From: Monilinia fructicola
Taxonomy: Eukaryota; Ascomycota; Leotiomycetes; Helotiales; Sclerotiniaceae
Assembly: GCA_008692225.1 (NCBI GenBank)
Contig: VICG01000003.1
Span: forward strand, 2,783,501 to 2,847,500
Length of the DNA: 64,000 nt
Direction of reading: 5' to 3'
Shown: in pieces, positions 11,391-23,769 of the stretch
Position numbering within the stretch: the stretch's first letter is position 1
How the letters are laid out: each line of letters starts with the position of its first letter
Made by a program: the position numbers and the translations under genes
Notes under the pieces: model-generated
Told to the model about the DNA's origin: nothing
Seen by the model: the letters and a program-made list of their open reading frames with translations, nothing else
Database searches by the model: none

Positions 11391-12540
11391 ATGGAACTCT
11401 CATTCTCTTTTGGGACGTATGTGTTTTCATCTCAAATCTGTCTACGCTCGCACTTCAAGATTTGTAGGTTTGCTCGTTCGCAGAGTCACAAACTAACTGG
11501 CGCATAGGATAAAGACTCTCCTAATCTTTTTTGGGCCCATTCTCCTCCCCAAAGCAATCAGCTACTATCGATCCATACGCGCAAGCCCTCAAGCTGAGGG
11601 TCGCACCATTCGACCCGTTCCTCCAAATGTATCCCGCGCTCTTACAATTCTCTTTATAGCTTCTCTCGCCTTCCTCATCAAGACCTTCCCTTTCTTCACC
11701 ACCCCCGACCTCTTCACCCTCACCAAGTCCCGCTTACAGACTCCCACCGATGTCCTGTTTACTCGTCTCCAGACACTACGGCCCGATGGCTTTGCCCCAA
11801 GTGATGAGCTCCTACGTTCGAAATTCGTTAGCATGGATTCCCGCCTATTGTATCTGAAATGGGGTCCAGAAACCATGACAGGTTGTCTCTTTTGCGTCCC
11901 TGAGGATCGCTCCTACCTCATATACTCCCTCACCTCGATTGCCGCCCCCCACCTCTTCAATCTCTGCATCATTGGCCTCATAACCAGCGGGCTCTTCACC
12001 GGAAAAGAAGGCAGCCTCTGGCGAGCAAAAGCTACAACTTTCGCAGTAGTAGTCGCGCTCCTCGATGTCTACTTCGTATCAGCATATGACCACAAGAGCA
12101 ATGCCCGTTCGGCAAGACTTGAGGAAATCAACTTCTTTTACTGGAATATGCAGCTCTATCGTAACATAGCTCTAGCAGCTTTAGACGGGATCATAGGCTG
12201 GCTCATGTATTTGTCTTCCACCAACCGAGCATTTGTCTCTCCAGTTTCTCCGGCGGAGAAAATAGAAGCCACGACGAAGATCATAGAAGAAACAAGAAAC
12301 AGACTAAACGCGGTAGCGTTGATGCGCAATGCGTCAGTGAGAGACAAAGATTTAAGGGGGAAAGTCGAGGATTATTGGGTGAAGGAAGGAGATTTCATGA
12401 GAGAAATTTTGGAGACCCGGGAGGTGGTAGATGGAATGAAGAATGCGTTGGAGAGTCGAGTGAATCTGGTCACGGTGCAGAAGGAAGCCGATGCGTTTGC
12501 CGACGCCGTTTTCGGAGACGAAGTGAAAGCGATTGCTTGA
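11391..12540 (+). CDS. conserved-looking multi-pass membrane protein of unknown function
   Basis: Two exons, 11391-11416 and 11508-12540, give an uninterrupted 352-aa protein. The intron has a GTATGT donor and a CTAAC branch sequence. Hydrophobic segments suitable for membrane helices occur at IKTLLIFFGPILLP, ALTILFIASLAFLIKTF, HLFNLCIIGLITSGLF, TTFAVVVALLDVYFV and ALAALDGIIGWLMYL. The first is near the N-terminus. The C-terminal third is charged and probably a cytosolic coiled coil (EKIEATTKIIEETRNRL, EILETREVVDGMKNAL). This pattern resembles integral membrane proteins conserved across ascomycetes without a known role. I cannot assign a function, and proximity to GET1 is not evidence for one. 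Confidence 0.78.
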
Positions 12541-13411
12541 ATTCTGCGTTGCATGTTTTAGCCTAGACTTTCCCTCCAAGACCCAAGCAAGCCACGATGT
12601 GTATAATACCTATCCCGTCTTATTAATCCTTTCAAAACCCACGCAGCGATGCAAAGACGAGACGACGTGAGAAATTGCATGAGAAGCTTACTTCCCCTCT
12701 CTCTCCTCAACCCCCCGGCCTCCACACACCCTTTTCCATCCATCTGAAGTGACAAACAGACGACCAAGCAGTCGCATCTATAACTACTAACCAATAACTC
12801 GAACGCTTCTGATTCTCCATCCATGTGGTGATGATGCCCTTCAATATCCGCACAATGTCCCACGGATGATTTCCCGCTCCAAGCCCATGCATCTACATGA
12901 TCCCGCTGCGGAGGGACCGGGAGGTTTGGTTTTGGGGAGAGACATGCAATTGGATGGTTAGAAGGGGGGTGAGGGGTGGGAACGAAATTCATTTTATATA
13001 CGAGATACTAGAACTAGGGCTAGAACGCTCTTCAAGCTCGCTAGCTGCGAAGCATGGAGACATATGACGAGGCGGGAGACAGCCTTCACATAGCTACGGG
13101 AAGAAGATGAAGAAGAGCCACACGTGCAAGAGAGCGAACGATGGATGTCACGGTCAAGAAACAGGGATGTTTAGTTCCCCTTGCACAAGATCGATCTGGC
13201 GATAATATTACAACCAAAACTTCTCCTCGGGTGTGACAGAAGTTGGAGGGAAAAGAGGCCTGACTACCGCTACGAATTAAAGTCTCCAGTTCGCAATGAA
13301 GTTGTGAAAGGCATGAGAAGACCCTATCATGGCTCCCAGGAAACGCCCGTGAAATGCAGCTAATATACACCCAGATATATCTCATCGAACCAAGGAGCCT
13401 ACTCTATTATC
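12541..13411. other. intergenic between convergent genes
   Basis: The upstream membrane-protein gene and RUD3 converge here, so the interval should contain two 3' ends. Open frames on the minus strand (12558-12992, 13086-13385) are rich in His, Pro and Cys, lack conserved features and overlap each other. I treat them as chance frames. Confidence 0.5.
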
Positions 13412-15377
13412 CTACTTTGTCGCCAGAGTAGCTGAACTACTCACACTTCCACTCCTACTATCTTTATCCTTGACACTTCCTTCTTCCGCGCTTCTTTCTA
13501 AGAATCCCGTCCAGAGCTCTGAAAGGGATTCTTTGTGTGGAGTCGAGGACTCGGTGAAGAATTCAGTGGATAATGATGGGGTGCTTGGCGTTCTGTGAAA
13601 GGGTGACATGGGTAGACGTAAACTATTGCTCGACGCCCCTGGCCTGGCCAGACCTGCTTGCTCTTTTTGTTCATCTGTCCAGTTCAATAAGGATGCAATA
13701 ACTTGTAAAACTTGAAATTTCTTTGGATCTGAACGATCCAAAGAGAGAAAGTGCAGAAAGTGGTTTGTGACGACTTGTCTATATGATATTAGTGATCAAT
13801 CCAATCGGGTAGTATTGTTGTAGCATACCTATCAACATTATCCTCGACTTTCGATTTTTTAATAAACCTCAAGGCTTTTGTGAGGTGATCATTGATCACG
13901 ATGGCTTCATGTCGAAGTTTTCCAATCAAGAGGTTCTTTTCCTTGACTTCCTTTTCGAAAGGTAGAAGTCGTTCCAACTCTGTTTGAAGAGCTTCTTTCG
14001 AGGTTTCAGCTTCAACGCATCTAGAATCCGAATCTTGGACGACTTTCTTTAGTGATTGAAGTTGCTCATCGTAGCTTTCGACCATCTCCCGGAGTTCTCG
14101 TCTTCGGGTCTCTTGAATTTCTTGTAAAGCTCGTTGCAAACCATCAACAGCCTGTGACTGGCTATCTCGTTCAGCGACTGCTGCTTCATATGCTTCTTTT
14201 TGGGCAGAAAATTGTTCTTCCATATCAGACACTCTACTCTCGAGATTTTCCCTTATGGATCTCTCTTCCATAGCCAAGACCTCCCAATCCCCCATGGCTT
14301 CTTTTGCAGCATCGGCTTCTTCCTTGAGATGTTTAGCCTGTTGAATTAAGTCTTCTCTCTCGTGTACCCAGTTCTGTTGTGATAAATTGTTGCGGTTCCG
14401 CATAGTCGAGAGTTCCTTGGAAGATTCATTCATCTCATTCCGTAGTTTGGACACTTCATCCTCCAGTCCCTGGATAGTACTCTGAAGTGATTCATTCTGT
14501 GACTCTAAATCATCAATTTTCTCATTAGCTTCGGCCAATTCTTCTTTATCTGCCTTTAATCGTTCCCCCAAGGTAGTTTTAATCGTATTGACGCGTGTAA
14601 GTAATGTATGATATTGGGATTCCCAATTTTCCCTTGAAGATTCGGTTTCTTCCAATTCCGCTCTGACTGTAGAGATTTCTTCCGCGTGCTGGTTCTTGAG
14701 TGCGGTAATCTCTTCCTTGTACTTTTCTTCGACTGACGATAAAGTCTCGGAGTATTGACCTTTGGCCGTTGAATCTTCTTCTGTATGTTTGCCCTGAATG
14801 TCCTCCAGGGATTTCCTCAGTTGTTCTACTTCAGCGCGCAATGCTTGACGTTCTGCCGTCATCGCTTCCAGTCGAATACTTGCATCTGATGTACCTAACC
14901 CATTGCTTTCCGAGGACCCGTCTACCCCCCCAGCGCTAGATTGCGCTGGCGCAATAGTATGCCCGTTACTCGCAGACTCATTTTCGAGTCCGTTCGTCTG
15001 CGGTTCAGTATTTACTGGAAAATTTGCATGTTTTGGAGTATTCTGTCCATAACTGTCAGAATGCGCTTATGTTTTGTTGTATACTGAGTAATGAACAGGT
15101 GTCACTCGTACCACAGTTGATGGTCCGGATTCCTCTGGGTCCCCTTCTTCACCTGCTGCTTTTACTGTGAGATCATTTCCTTGATCTTCAATTTGAGGGA
15201 TTTCTCCGTTGGATTTTGACTTGTTCTTCTTCTTTTTGTTATGCTTCTTTTTTGCTATTATTTTGTCAGTGCTAACTTTCATAACATGAGCCTTCCCCAC
15301 CATTAATGGCGATGCACAAGGGCAAACGAACCTGGAGAAGTTACATCAGAAGAATCTGGAGGAGCTGTAGCTGACAT
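13412..15377 (-). CDS. RUD3: Rud3/GMAP-210-type golgin with GRAB domain
   Basis: Rud3 is a coiled-coil tether of the cis-Golgi, recruited by Arf1 through its GRAB domain. Four exons, 15377-15332, 15254-15112, 15042-13829 and 13778-13412, join in frame to 589 aa. After a lysine-rich N-terminal segment and an acidic linker, residues of roughly 170-430 are an almost continuous coiled coil (for example EEITALKNQHAEEISTVRAE and LREMVESYDEQLQSLKKVV). The C-terminal part carries the GRAB signature: LTKALRFIKKSK, then VVTNHFLHFLSLDRSDPKKF and QVLQVIASLLNWTDEQKEQA. The last intron is only 50 nt and splits the GRAB region at DR|QVV. A Ser/Thr-rich tail follows. The frame is intact despite the length, which contrasts with genes further right. 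Confidence 0.9.
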
Positions 15378-16680
15378 TATTTGATAATAGTAACAGAATT
15401 GTTAAATGAGCAAGAAATTACTCTGTGTTGAACAAGATCGCAATTGAATTATTAATATCGTCGGCGCATTGAACGTTTAGAAGTTGGGGCTTCAAGATAT
15501 GTCGAGTTAGTTAATGTGATGGTAATGGTGATGGTAATGGTAATGTAATGTAGAACTACCTAAGTAATGTATGTAATATAATGTAATGTAATGTAATGTA
15601 ATGGTAATTTAGTATAATGCTCAAGTGTTATTGTAAGTCATAAGTAATAAATTACCTAGTAGTTACATGTTCAGAATCTAATACAAATCAGAGCTGGAGG
15701 TGGAGGTGGAGGTGGAGGAGAATGGATGAATGGATGGATGGATGGATGAATGAATGAATGATTCGCATTCATTCGCTTGAGGCTCAAAGAAGCGACCGTA
15801 GCCATATTCTTATCCCTGTCTTCATAATGAGACGTGGTGGATTTGTTAGATCTACATACATACTCCGTACAATCAACATCCATCCGAGAACCAGTTCTCC
15901 AACAACCCGTGGACCTTGGAAACCCCAGATCTTCAATACATCAGTTGCCATTCACCTGCATATATATATATATACATATACGATAAAGTAATACGTTGGA
16001 GAAGAGTTCACAGTCAATATCACAACAATCTCCGCTCTGGAAACTATGGCAATACACATACATACATCCATGGACGCCATGGCCACGGTACCTTTCCATA
16101 CCTTTCACTCGGATCTATTAATATCTAGGCTCGTGCAATCTTTCGAGATACATGTACAGATCTAGCTCGAGTGGCAATGAATGATCCTCTCAAAAGCAAA
16201 TCATGGTTGGCAAACAGATTGATGGCAGTTCCTTAAACGCGGGACCGAATGAACATAATCTACTCCGTATAGATGATCTATTCATAGATTTTCTCTTCGT
16301 TTGCTAGTTCTAATCATCTTTTTTGATTGATGACTAAGGTTAGAACTATATCGTCGACTGAGATTCCTTGCAAAGGATTTGAGTACTCCGTAAACATGAG
16401 ATCGAGTCCACCAGTCCAATAAGTACCTCTGCATGGACCTCACAAATGTAAGTACAACAAAGGAAACTTTTGACCTCAAACTAAAGCATTGGGGAAACAC
16501 GCCCTGGCCGTATGAAGTATCTATAGGCTAATACGGATATAGAGTCATAGCATACTCCTGATGAAACACACATCCTGAGGTATACCGTGGTACCAACATT
16601 GTCAATCCCCATAATGAAACTGGTGATATAAATCAAGTCGAGATAAGACACACGATTTCCGCCAACTACTCAAATATTCA
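15378..16680. other. gene-poor stretch with several microsatellites
   Basis: GTAAT/GTAATG repeats run at about 15515-15610. GGAGGT repeats followed by GGAT/GAAT repeats lie at about 15690-15765. A TA dinucleotide run is at about 15959-15978. Three exact copies of TACTCCGTA occur at 15861, 16261 and 16384. The left part should be the RUD3 promoter. No gene is supported. Confidence 0.6.
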
Positions 16681-16932
16681 ATGACTATTGATCAAACACT
16701 GCCTGGTTCCATCATTCAAGATGAGCAAAGAAGGCTTTTGAAGAGACTGTCAAGCCAGATGCCCATTCAGATAATATTCAAGGTGAATGGTGGCTCACGG
16801 GACCTCACACCTCTTCAAGTTCCATTCTTTGAAAATCTCGAAGAACAACTTGTAGAATTCAGGGAAGATCTGAACCCAGGAAAAGTATCCGTGGCAGACA
16901 GTCCCTTGCTTCAGTATTCACAAGCAAGATAG
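16681..16932 (+). CDS. small open frame, hypothetical
   Basis: An ATG-initiated frame of 83 codons (MTIDQTLPGSIIQDEQRRLL, ending LLQYSQAR) has a balanced amino-acid composition unlike most chance frames nearby. No intron, domain or neighbour supports it. It may be real or chance. Confidence 0.2.
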   Translation: MTIDQTLPGSIIQDEQRRLLKRLSSQMPIQIIFKVNGGSRDLTPLQVPFFENLEEQLVEFREDLNPGKVSVADSPLLQYSQAR

Positions 16933-19900
16933 TTTATACAGCGGCAATTATGACGCTCTGGGAAGGTCATATGAAATTGAATTTATGATATGAACTCAAG
17001 AGTTTGCAACCTCCTTGGTCACAAATTAGTTTGCGGAGAGTTGTTTATGTTTTTGGCTGCTAGCACTTCCGTCTATTGAGGGTGTTTAGGAGGAAGAAAC
17101 TTGACGTTAATAGCATCGACTCAATTCCAGATGGAAGGCGGGTTGTTGGGGGAGTGTAAGTAGGTATTGAATGGGGGTTCATAAACCAGGATTTGCAATT
17201 GGGACTTGCAATTGGGCGTTGGATGAAGCCAATATACACATATTCATGGATGGACTATTTATTATCAATGGGATTTTCACAGCCAATATACACATATTCA
17301 TGGATGGACTATTGACTATCAATGGGATTTTCACAACCAATATCTGGGTAACTCAAATCTTTGTTCCTCTGATTTTGATTTTATATCAATCATCTTACAG
17401 ACTCACATCTTCCATCCCACCTTGATCAGCTCTCGTCTCAATCGATCCTCTTGAACCACGAAAGCCTCAGGCACCCAAATCTCATCCTTCCTCGACAATT
17501 ACCTAATCATCACCCGAACGCACAGACCATATCTCCACCATAAAACCCTTCATCTCATCTCAACTTCTTTTCTTTCCTCTTTACATATAATCACAGCATT
17601 CATTGTCAGCCCCATCTACCGAGGTAGATGGGATTGTAGTACGGAATCGTTTATCCAAAACCCAAGTACTGAAATGGATAGCTCAGAACAATATAGGGCG
17701 CTTCAAAATCCTGGCTATTGTCTATGCCCGATGGACTTTTCAGGTTCGCTTTGTGTCTACATTCTTTGATGATGAAGAGGGATGGCTTTTTCCCGAAGAG
17801 GAAACTGGATCAGAAGGGGGGATGAATTGATGGAAGTGCGGACGGATAGAGGGTTATGAAGGAAGTGGAGAGATTGTGAGATGGTGTCTTATAGAAGTAG
17901 GATCATAGCAGCGATAGTTTAATTTGCTGTTCTTTTGCAATCACTCTTATCCCATGTTACACAACATGGACTTTTGGAATTACTTATGATGCCTACATCA
18001 TATGGTCACCATGTGTTAACATCTCATGGAATACGGATATGCAACTCAGGGAGGAATGCCGATGAAAAAATGCCCTTTTATTTTGCGAGGAGCTAGCGCT
18101 CCTTATATCTTGTCTCATCTTTGTCTTTCGATTCTTGCATCCTTTCACCACACTTACACTTCCTGCCACTGCCTACAACACCAAAGAAAAGGCCGGTTGA
18201 TGAAGGCTAGAGCGTCAGAGTTAGAAGAGTAGAGCTTAAGAGAAGGGACCCCAGAAACAAACCGGAAGCGGAGGGGAAGTAAAGGTAAGGTATTTATAAC
18301 ATAAGTATTTGCATACCACGCCTGCATATTCACTGCGCTCCAGCACATATTTACTTTGTTCACGGCATCTAGATGCACGCGCCTAAAGTGGGCAGTGAGA
18401 GGGAAATTAATCAGCTTCCTCTCTGTCCCTCTCCCATTTCCTCCTTTCCATCGCGCTCCAGAGGCCGCATACATTCACTAACAGTGTCATTTATATTGGA
18501 TTGCAAGGTGACAAAGACGAGTGAGACCTCCAAGCAATAAAAGCATTTGGCCATTTTCAACCACATGATTAACCACCTCAACACCACCATTCTACTCGTT
18601 AAATACCTTCATATCATGACCAGCAGCAAGCAGCATAAAAACGAAGCAGATCGAAAATAAGCAAGAAACAAAGCGACAGAAGCAAACTCTGAATCTCATC
18701 AACCAGTCGGCTTCGGTACTGATATATCCTGTCTCTTCAGCCAACTCCATGTAGAACTTTATGAATTAAACATTTGTAGCAAGAATTCTTACTATCATAA
18801 TCAAACACAAAACTACTCTCACTCGCTTGCTCTGTCATCTTCCTCCAGGGAAAAATACCTAGGGGTTGTATCTGCGTCTTGAAATTTATGCGGACTCTAT
18901 AAGGATGGAAAGGGCAAGGATGGGATTATATCTGCCAGTGGAGATGTAGAGTAAAAATGAGGAGGCTGAACTGAAATTAGTGCATCTATAACTACATCGA
19001 ATACATAGGTGCTTTAAAGGTGACATCTTTCGACATTACTGCAGATCGTTGAGCACACTACGCTGATGAATTTTTGACCTAGCCGAGTTGTTCATACTCG
19101 ATTCTTTCACTGCACACAGCACCAGCTGTGACGGTAAAGACGGTAACAATCCACTGGCGTAGTCGGGAGTACCACGTCTTGTTGTCGAGTTTGTGGAAGA
19201 CCGAAAGTTTGTCTTGATAACCATGAACCCGCACAGAAGACAACCAATGAATGCTGCGAGCGATTCATGATTACACCTTCGGGGTCTGTACAAAAGGTTC
19301 GCTCTAGGGACGTCCATGACTGGATACACATATTTGATTCCGTAGAAGCCGTTAATTATGATAGTCCAGAGTATGGTGATGTTGAGAAAGATTCACGCAA
19401 ACTTAATGAATTAGTCGTCGATAGGGGTGGCGAGAAATATTAGGGGGATCTTGTATTTTCGGAAACGCAAGGACGCCAGAGAACTTCAAAAATATCTATA
19501 TGCCAAGTGGTGAAGTTTATCAGCTGATAATACGGAGTGTTGTAGTTCTCAAGTCTGGTCATGGCGGTTAGAACAGATGGTCTAACCTGAAGAGGGCTAT
19601 CTGAGGCTTCGGGCTTGTCGGGCCCTGTTAACTTTCCAACAATCGTGTCAGCTGCGGATTTCGGATCTCAATAGACAGCATTGATTATACGTACCAATCT
19701 GCTTCTGCAAACAGCTCGAGTCACTTCGGATCATACCCAGTTTGGTTCCTTATGTTTCATCCTTTCGTGCCACAAATAATGATGGTTTGTGCTACAGAGA
19801 AATGCCATCTACCTTTCATGCAAGATACTCCACGCTATTGCCCCATCCACGTGCAGAAACTTTTACCAAGCTAATCTTTCTTATGGGCTTATGCTGCCGA

Positions 19901-20502
19901 CACCAGATACCCTGTGTGATAGAGTTTAAGTGAGGACTTTCATCTCTAAATCTCTTGCTTTGGTGCTGCAAGCAACGATGAAAATCTCTTCCCGCTTAGA
20001 ACATGTCTAGTGCAACATCTATCAACCAAGCAGTTCTCACAGGTTTTTCATATGACGAGATATTTATCTTTGCCTTTGATAATCTTGTTCTTGTCCGAAG
20101 TAGATATTTTGGAGTTTTGGATCCGGTCGACTTTGATTCATCATTCAAAAGCAAGTGCATGATGATAATTTTCAATTCGCAGGATAGTAATCATTAGCCA
20201 ATGTTATTTTTGTTGGCCAATCCGCATTAGAATTTAGGTTTCCTTATATCAAGGTGTCTGGAGTCCCAAGTGGAGCCAAAGAAAAAGGGAATGATTTCTA
20301 ATGAAGTGAGAGTAGAGATGATTCTCGAAAATCATATAGAACAATACGATGGTGTCACGCTGATCCGCTGTGTGTTGGATCGCATATAAATTCTCGGTTC
20401 CCTAAAGTACCCAAAACATTGATACGGACAGGAACAGAAAACTGCCAACTCAATTATCAATTGCTTGGTAGGTCAGAAGAACACCTATGCCAGTCTGCAA
20501 TT
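16933..20502. other. 3.6-kb region without a supported gene
   Basis: A plus-strand frame at 17603-17830 (starts MSAPSTEVDGIVVRN) has no recognisable domain. On the minus strand around 19040-19400 a frame with two hydrophobic stretches (ILWTIIINGFYGIKYV and SLAAFIGCLLCGFMVIKTNF) could be part of a membrane protein, but an in-frame TGA precedes it and no complete model can be built. The rest is ordinary intergenic sequence. A near-copy of the TACGGAGTA motif lies at 19531. Confidence 0.4.
17228..17335. repeat. 54-bp tandem duplication
   Basis: Two adjacent 54-bp copies (17228-17281 and 17282-17335) start GCCAATATACACATATTCAT and differ at only a few positions (TTTATT versus TTGACT). The beginning of a third copy follows. 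The unit is a multiple of three and stays open in one frame, reading NIHIFMDGL twice. I see no gene around it. Confidence 0.85.
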
Positions 20503-22371
20503 TCATCTTTTTACCCATCTCAATCCAACACTCTCGGGATCAACCATTTCATGCAACATATGTCTCTCGTGATCAACGACCAAACTACTCTTCCAAGCCC
20601 TATTTCTCGCCTGCTCCGCCGTCTCTCCTTCTTTCGGTACAACCTCGACCTTCCATTCTTTGAACAATGCAGCCAACGCAGCAACGAGTTCCACCTGGGC
20701 GAACTTTCTTCCAGGGAACAGTCTTTGACCCCAAAGCGAACGGCATGAAATGAGCAGAAGTGTCTGCTTCGACTTTTTCTTCGTCAAACATTTTCGTGTC
20801 GGGTTTCTTCTTGGTAGTAGCGGCGGATGGGGCGCCGATGAAACGCCTCGGATTCCAGGAAAGAGGATTAGAGCCCCAGTACTTTTGATGGGCGTGAAGC
20901 GCGGGAATTGAACAGTGGATGGTGGTATGAGGTGGGAGAAGATATGTTTGACCGTCGACTTCAAGAGTTTGTTCGTGTGCGCCGGTGGTTTTGACAAGTT
21001 GGGAAAGAGGGCGGCACAGGCGGAGAGTTTCGAACCTTCATGCATCGGCTTGCACTCCATCTCATGAGAGTAAGAGGCGAGGAGAACTTACGATGACCGC
21101 TCTACAGCGCTTGAGTTTAAAGTATGTCTCGTAGTCCCATGACTCCGAAGCGGCACCCGAAGGTAGGTAATAGTTTATTTCCTCTGAAATCCAATCTCGT
21201 GCGTCGGGGTTTGCGGCGAGGTGAATAGGCAAGCTGGTAAGTGCAATCGCTGTTGTACCGATATCCGCAAACGCGTAAACGAAAAGATTGCTCGGGATCT
21301 CCTCTCTCGCCAGCGTCATCTTTCTTCTATTAGTCGTCCGAGTCTTGTCCGAAATCGAAGCGTCTGTCTCCAGTTCGTCTTCCTCTTCGCGAGCCTTCGC
21401 CAAGCGGGCGACCAGATGCTCATTCTCGGCTTCCCCGCTTGAAAGTTTTGCTTACTCTTCATCCACCAAACTGAAGATATAAGAGCGAAAATCATTCATT
21501 GCCTTGGCGGCGTTCTTGAATGGTTTGGGTTTCCACCAAGCCTTCAGACCGCGTTCGCCGAAAACGAAAATCTGAATGATGGATGACAAGATTGTGGAGA
21601 GTGATTCCCGGTACTGGTTGGTAGGACTTGTCGTTCTTATGAATCTTCGATTCCCCCGCTTCCCGTTCTTCAAATGGATACACCTCATTGAACACTGCAG
21701 CTGTGAGAACATCAAGCGTGAAGTTCTTGGTATCCAGATGCGCAGACCGGATCGGTTGTCTCGCTCGTTGTGTCCAGTACCTCAACATGCCATTCGCTTT
21801 CGCCAATGACTATTTCCAAACCAGCTCTTTTTTTTTTTTCGGGAAAAGTCACCGTCGTCAGCTTTCGATGAGCTTGCCACTCCGCGTCATCCACAGTCGA
21901 CGAATTCTTCCCATAAACATTCAACACAGCCATCTCCTCCATGTTCCTTCTAAATTCTGTTTTCCGCGTCAAGATATCATAGACAAGCGTAGCATCCGCG
22001 CCACAAAGTTGTATGCCTGCAGGGTGAACTATCAGGAATGCATCACCGTAATCGACGTGAATTTGGGCTCGCTCATTGGCTTCCCAGCTGTGAGTGTAGA
22101 TCCGTGTGAATTTCTCAGGTGCAATCCCAAGGCGCTGACAAAGTCGGACCATGGAGCTGCCGTATGGAAGCCAAAACGGGTCCATGGGTGAAATTTAGCG
22201 AACAAGATAGGGGAGACCGATTGCGCGAGCTTGAGTGCGGTTGGAGGCTAGGGAATGGGCTGACCAGAGGACTAGCGCGGTTGGAAAAGCGAGGATGTTG
22301 AAGACCGTGGTGAGTATCAACGTTTTGTAGCTACTGAAGATGACACTTGATAGATACGTATGGAACGCCAT
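20503..22371 (-). pseudogene. cytochrome P450, broken by stops and frameshifts
   Basis: Read across frames, this is a full-length P450. It has an N-terminal membrane anchor (MAFHTYLSSVIF, LILTTVFNILAFPTALVLW), the WQAHRKLTT C-helix region, an I-helix reading NLFVYAFADIGTTA, the K-helix ExxR motif FETLRLCRPLSQLV, the PERF-like region WNPRRFIGAPS and the heme region FMPFALGS...PGRKFAQVEL. In-frame stops occur at 22195-22197 (TAA), 21810-21812 (TAG) and 21452-21454 (TAA). Frame changes occur in the long T run near 21830, near 21620, at the intron after LKRCRAVI and in the heme motif near 20730. Depending on how that last indel is placed, the axial Cys is either missing (GSRLFPG) or hidden. The I-helix lacks the usual AGxDT. 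Substrate unknown. A neighbouring MFS pump suggests secondary metabolism or detoxification. Confidence 0.88.
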
Positions 22372-23769
22372 TGCATATCTGATGAGGATATTTAGATGCG
22401 AATTGCTGGAGAAGCAGAGCTCTGTCGGGTCATCGGGAAAGAAGGAGGAGAATCAAGTGGAGATGCCGCTCGGATACAGCCAGAACTTCAATTCACCTTC
22501 TGACTATCGTGTGCATCCCGTTATATACAGTGAATCTTCAAAGCTACCGAGAGTTAGACAGACTAAAATTCTCAAGTGAACTCGAGCTTCTCATCTCACT
22601 ATGGCCCACTGTGTGCGGCACAGTACCAATTGTTGTGTGGAGCCGAAGCTGCATACTCATAATATGAACAACAACAGTTGGACAAGTTGGATAACCCTTT
22701 TCTGTCAGATTACAAACTTGGCCTTCTGGCTTGCAGCGAAGGCGTCTTCTCAAGATGATAGCTGTGGATTTTCCAAATATCAAGTGGTGTGAACTGATAC
22801 TGCAAAAACTTTGCTTCCCTGTGGATATCGAATCTTTGTTCCATACGGTGCGTCGATGCTGTTACATGTCCGTGGACAAACCCTGCTCTACCTGTCTTCT
22901 CCCAGTTTGTTATGTTCGTGGGCAAAATCATAGCCCTTTCTTTTGATGGTCCTTGGGAAATCTGAAGGCCCAATTCTTACACCATAACACAGCTTTCCTT
23001 CAAACGTGCACTATTACTTTCAGTGAATGAAGTTGCAATGAGGTAGAATTCCAGGACAAGCTTTCAGGTCGACAGCTTTTTCCCAAACTGGGCCCTTCAT
23101 CTTAGGAATGAAAGCTTGGTAGCTGCACAGAACGATGAATAGTGTCAAGGCCGGCATGATCCTCTACTGGTATTCTGGTCCTTTCATATTACAAGCACAG
23201 AAAACGATCGCGGTGCTTTACTTGAAAGATATCTTTGGATGTCTATAGGATAAGGAGGATTGCAGAAGTACTTAACTGGACCATCAAGAGCATATCTCGT
23301 ATTGGTAGGATAGAAAATGCATAATACTCTGTAAGATTACATTAGAATGAAGCTCTTTTTAGTGGAGCCATGAGTGATCAGTACAGGGTATATATTGTGG
23401 GTTCGCATATATAAATATAGGGCCAAGCTAGAATAAATGAAAAATGCGACTATGCGGCTCATTCACGCGAGTCACCTTTCGAGGAGAAGTTCCCAACCTA
23501 CCAATACTCAGTCCGTGGACGAGCCGGATATATTGAATTTTTGAACGATGGCCAACTGTTGGATAGTCCGAGCAAAGAACCATGTCTCCTCCGCCGAAGA
23601 CTGGAGGCGCTGTTGGTTTTGTGCTACGTTAATTTCTGTTCCTTATAGGGGCATTCGCCCAATATGGATACGCTATCTCTTGGCAGCATCACACCACTAT
23701 TCTCCCACTCTTCCCCGTCATGGTATTTATGTCCAGGTCAGCTATCCTCAACGGAATCCAAAACTCACA
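22372..23769. other. intergenic between P450 and MFS transporter
   Basis: The two genes diverge across 1.4 kb, so both promoters lie here. Short open frames on both strands (for example 22710-22973 minus and 22731-22946 plus) show no domains. An upstream in-frame ATG at 23548 extends the MFS frame, but the added sequence looks non-coding. Confidence 0.5.

Noticed and set aside
12558..12992. 144-codon minus-strand frame
   Set aside because: Low-complexity composition, no conserved features, overlaps other frames and lies in a convergent 3' region.
23548..23769. N-terminal extension of the MFS transporter to an upstream ATG
   Set aside because: The added 74 residues look non-coding (scattered Trp, Cys and His), and the ATG at 23770 begins a normal acidic N-terminus for the family.
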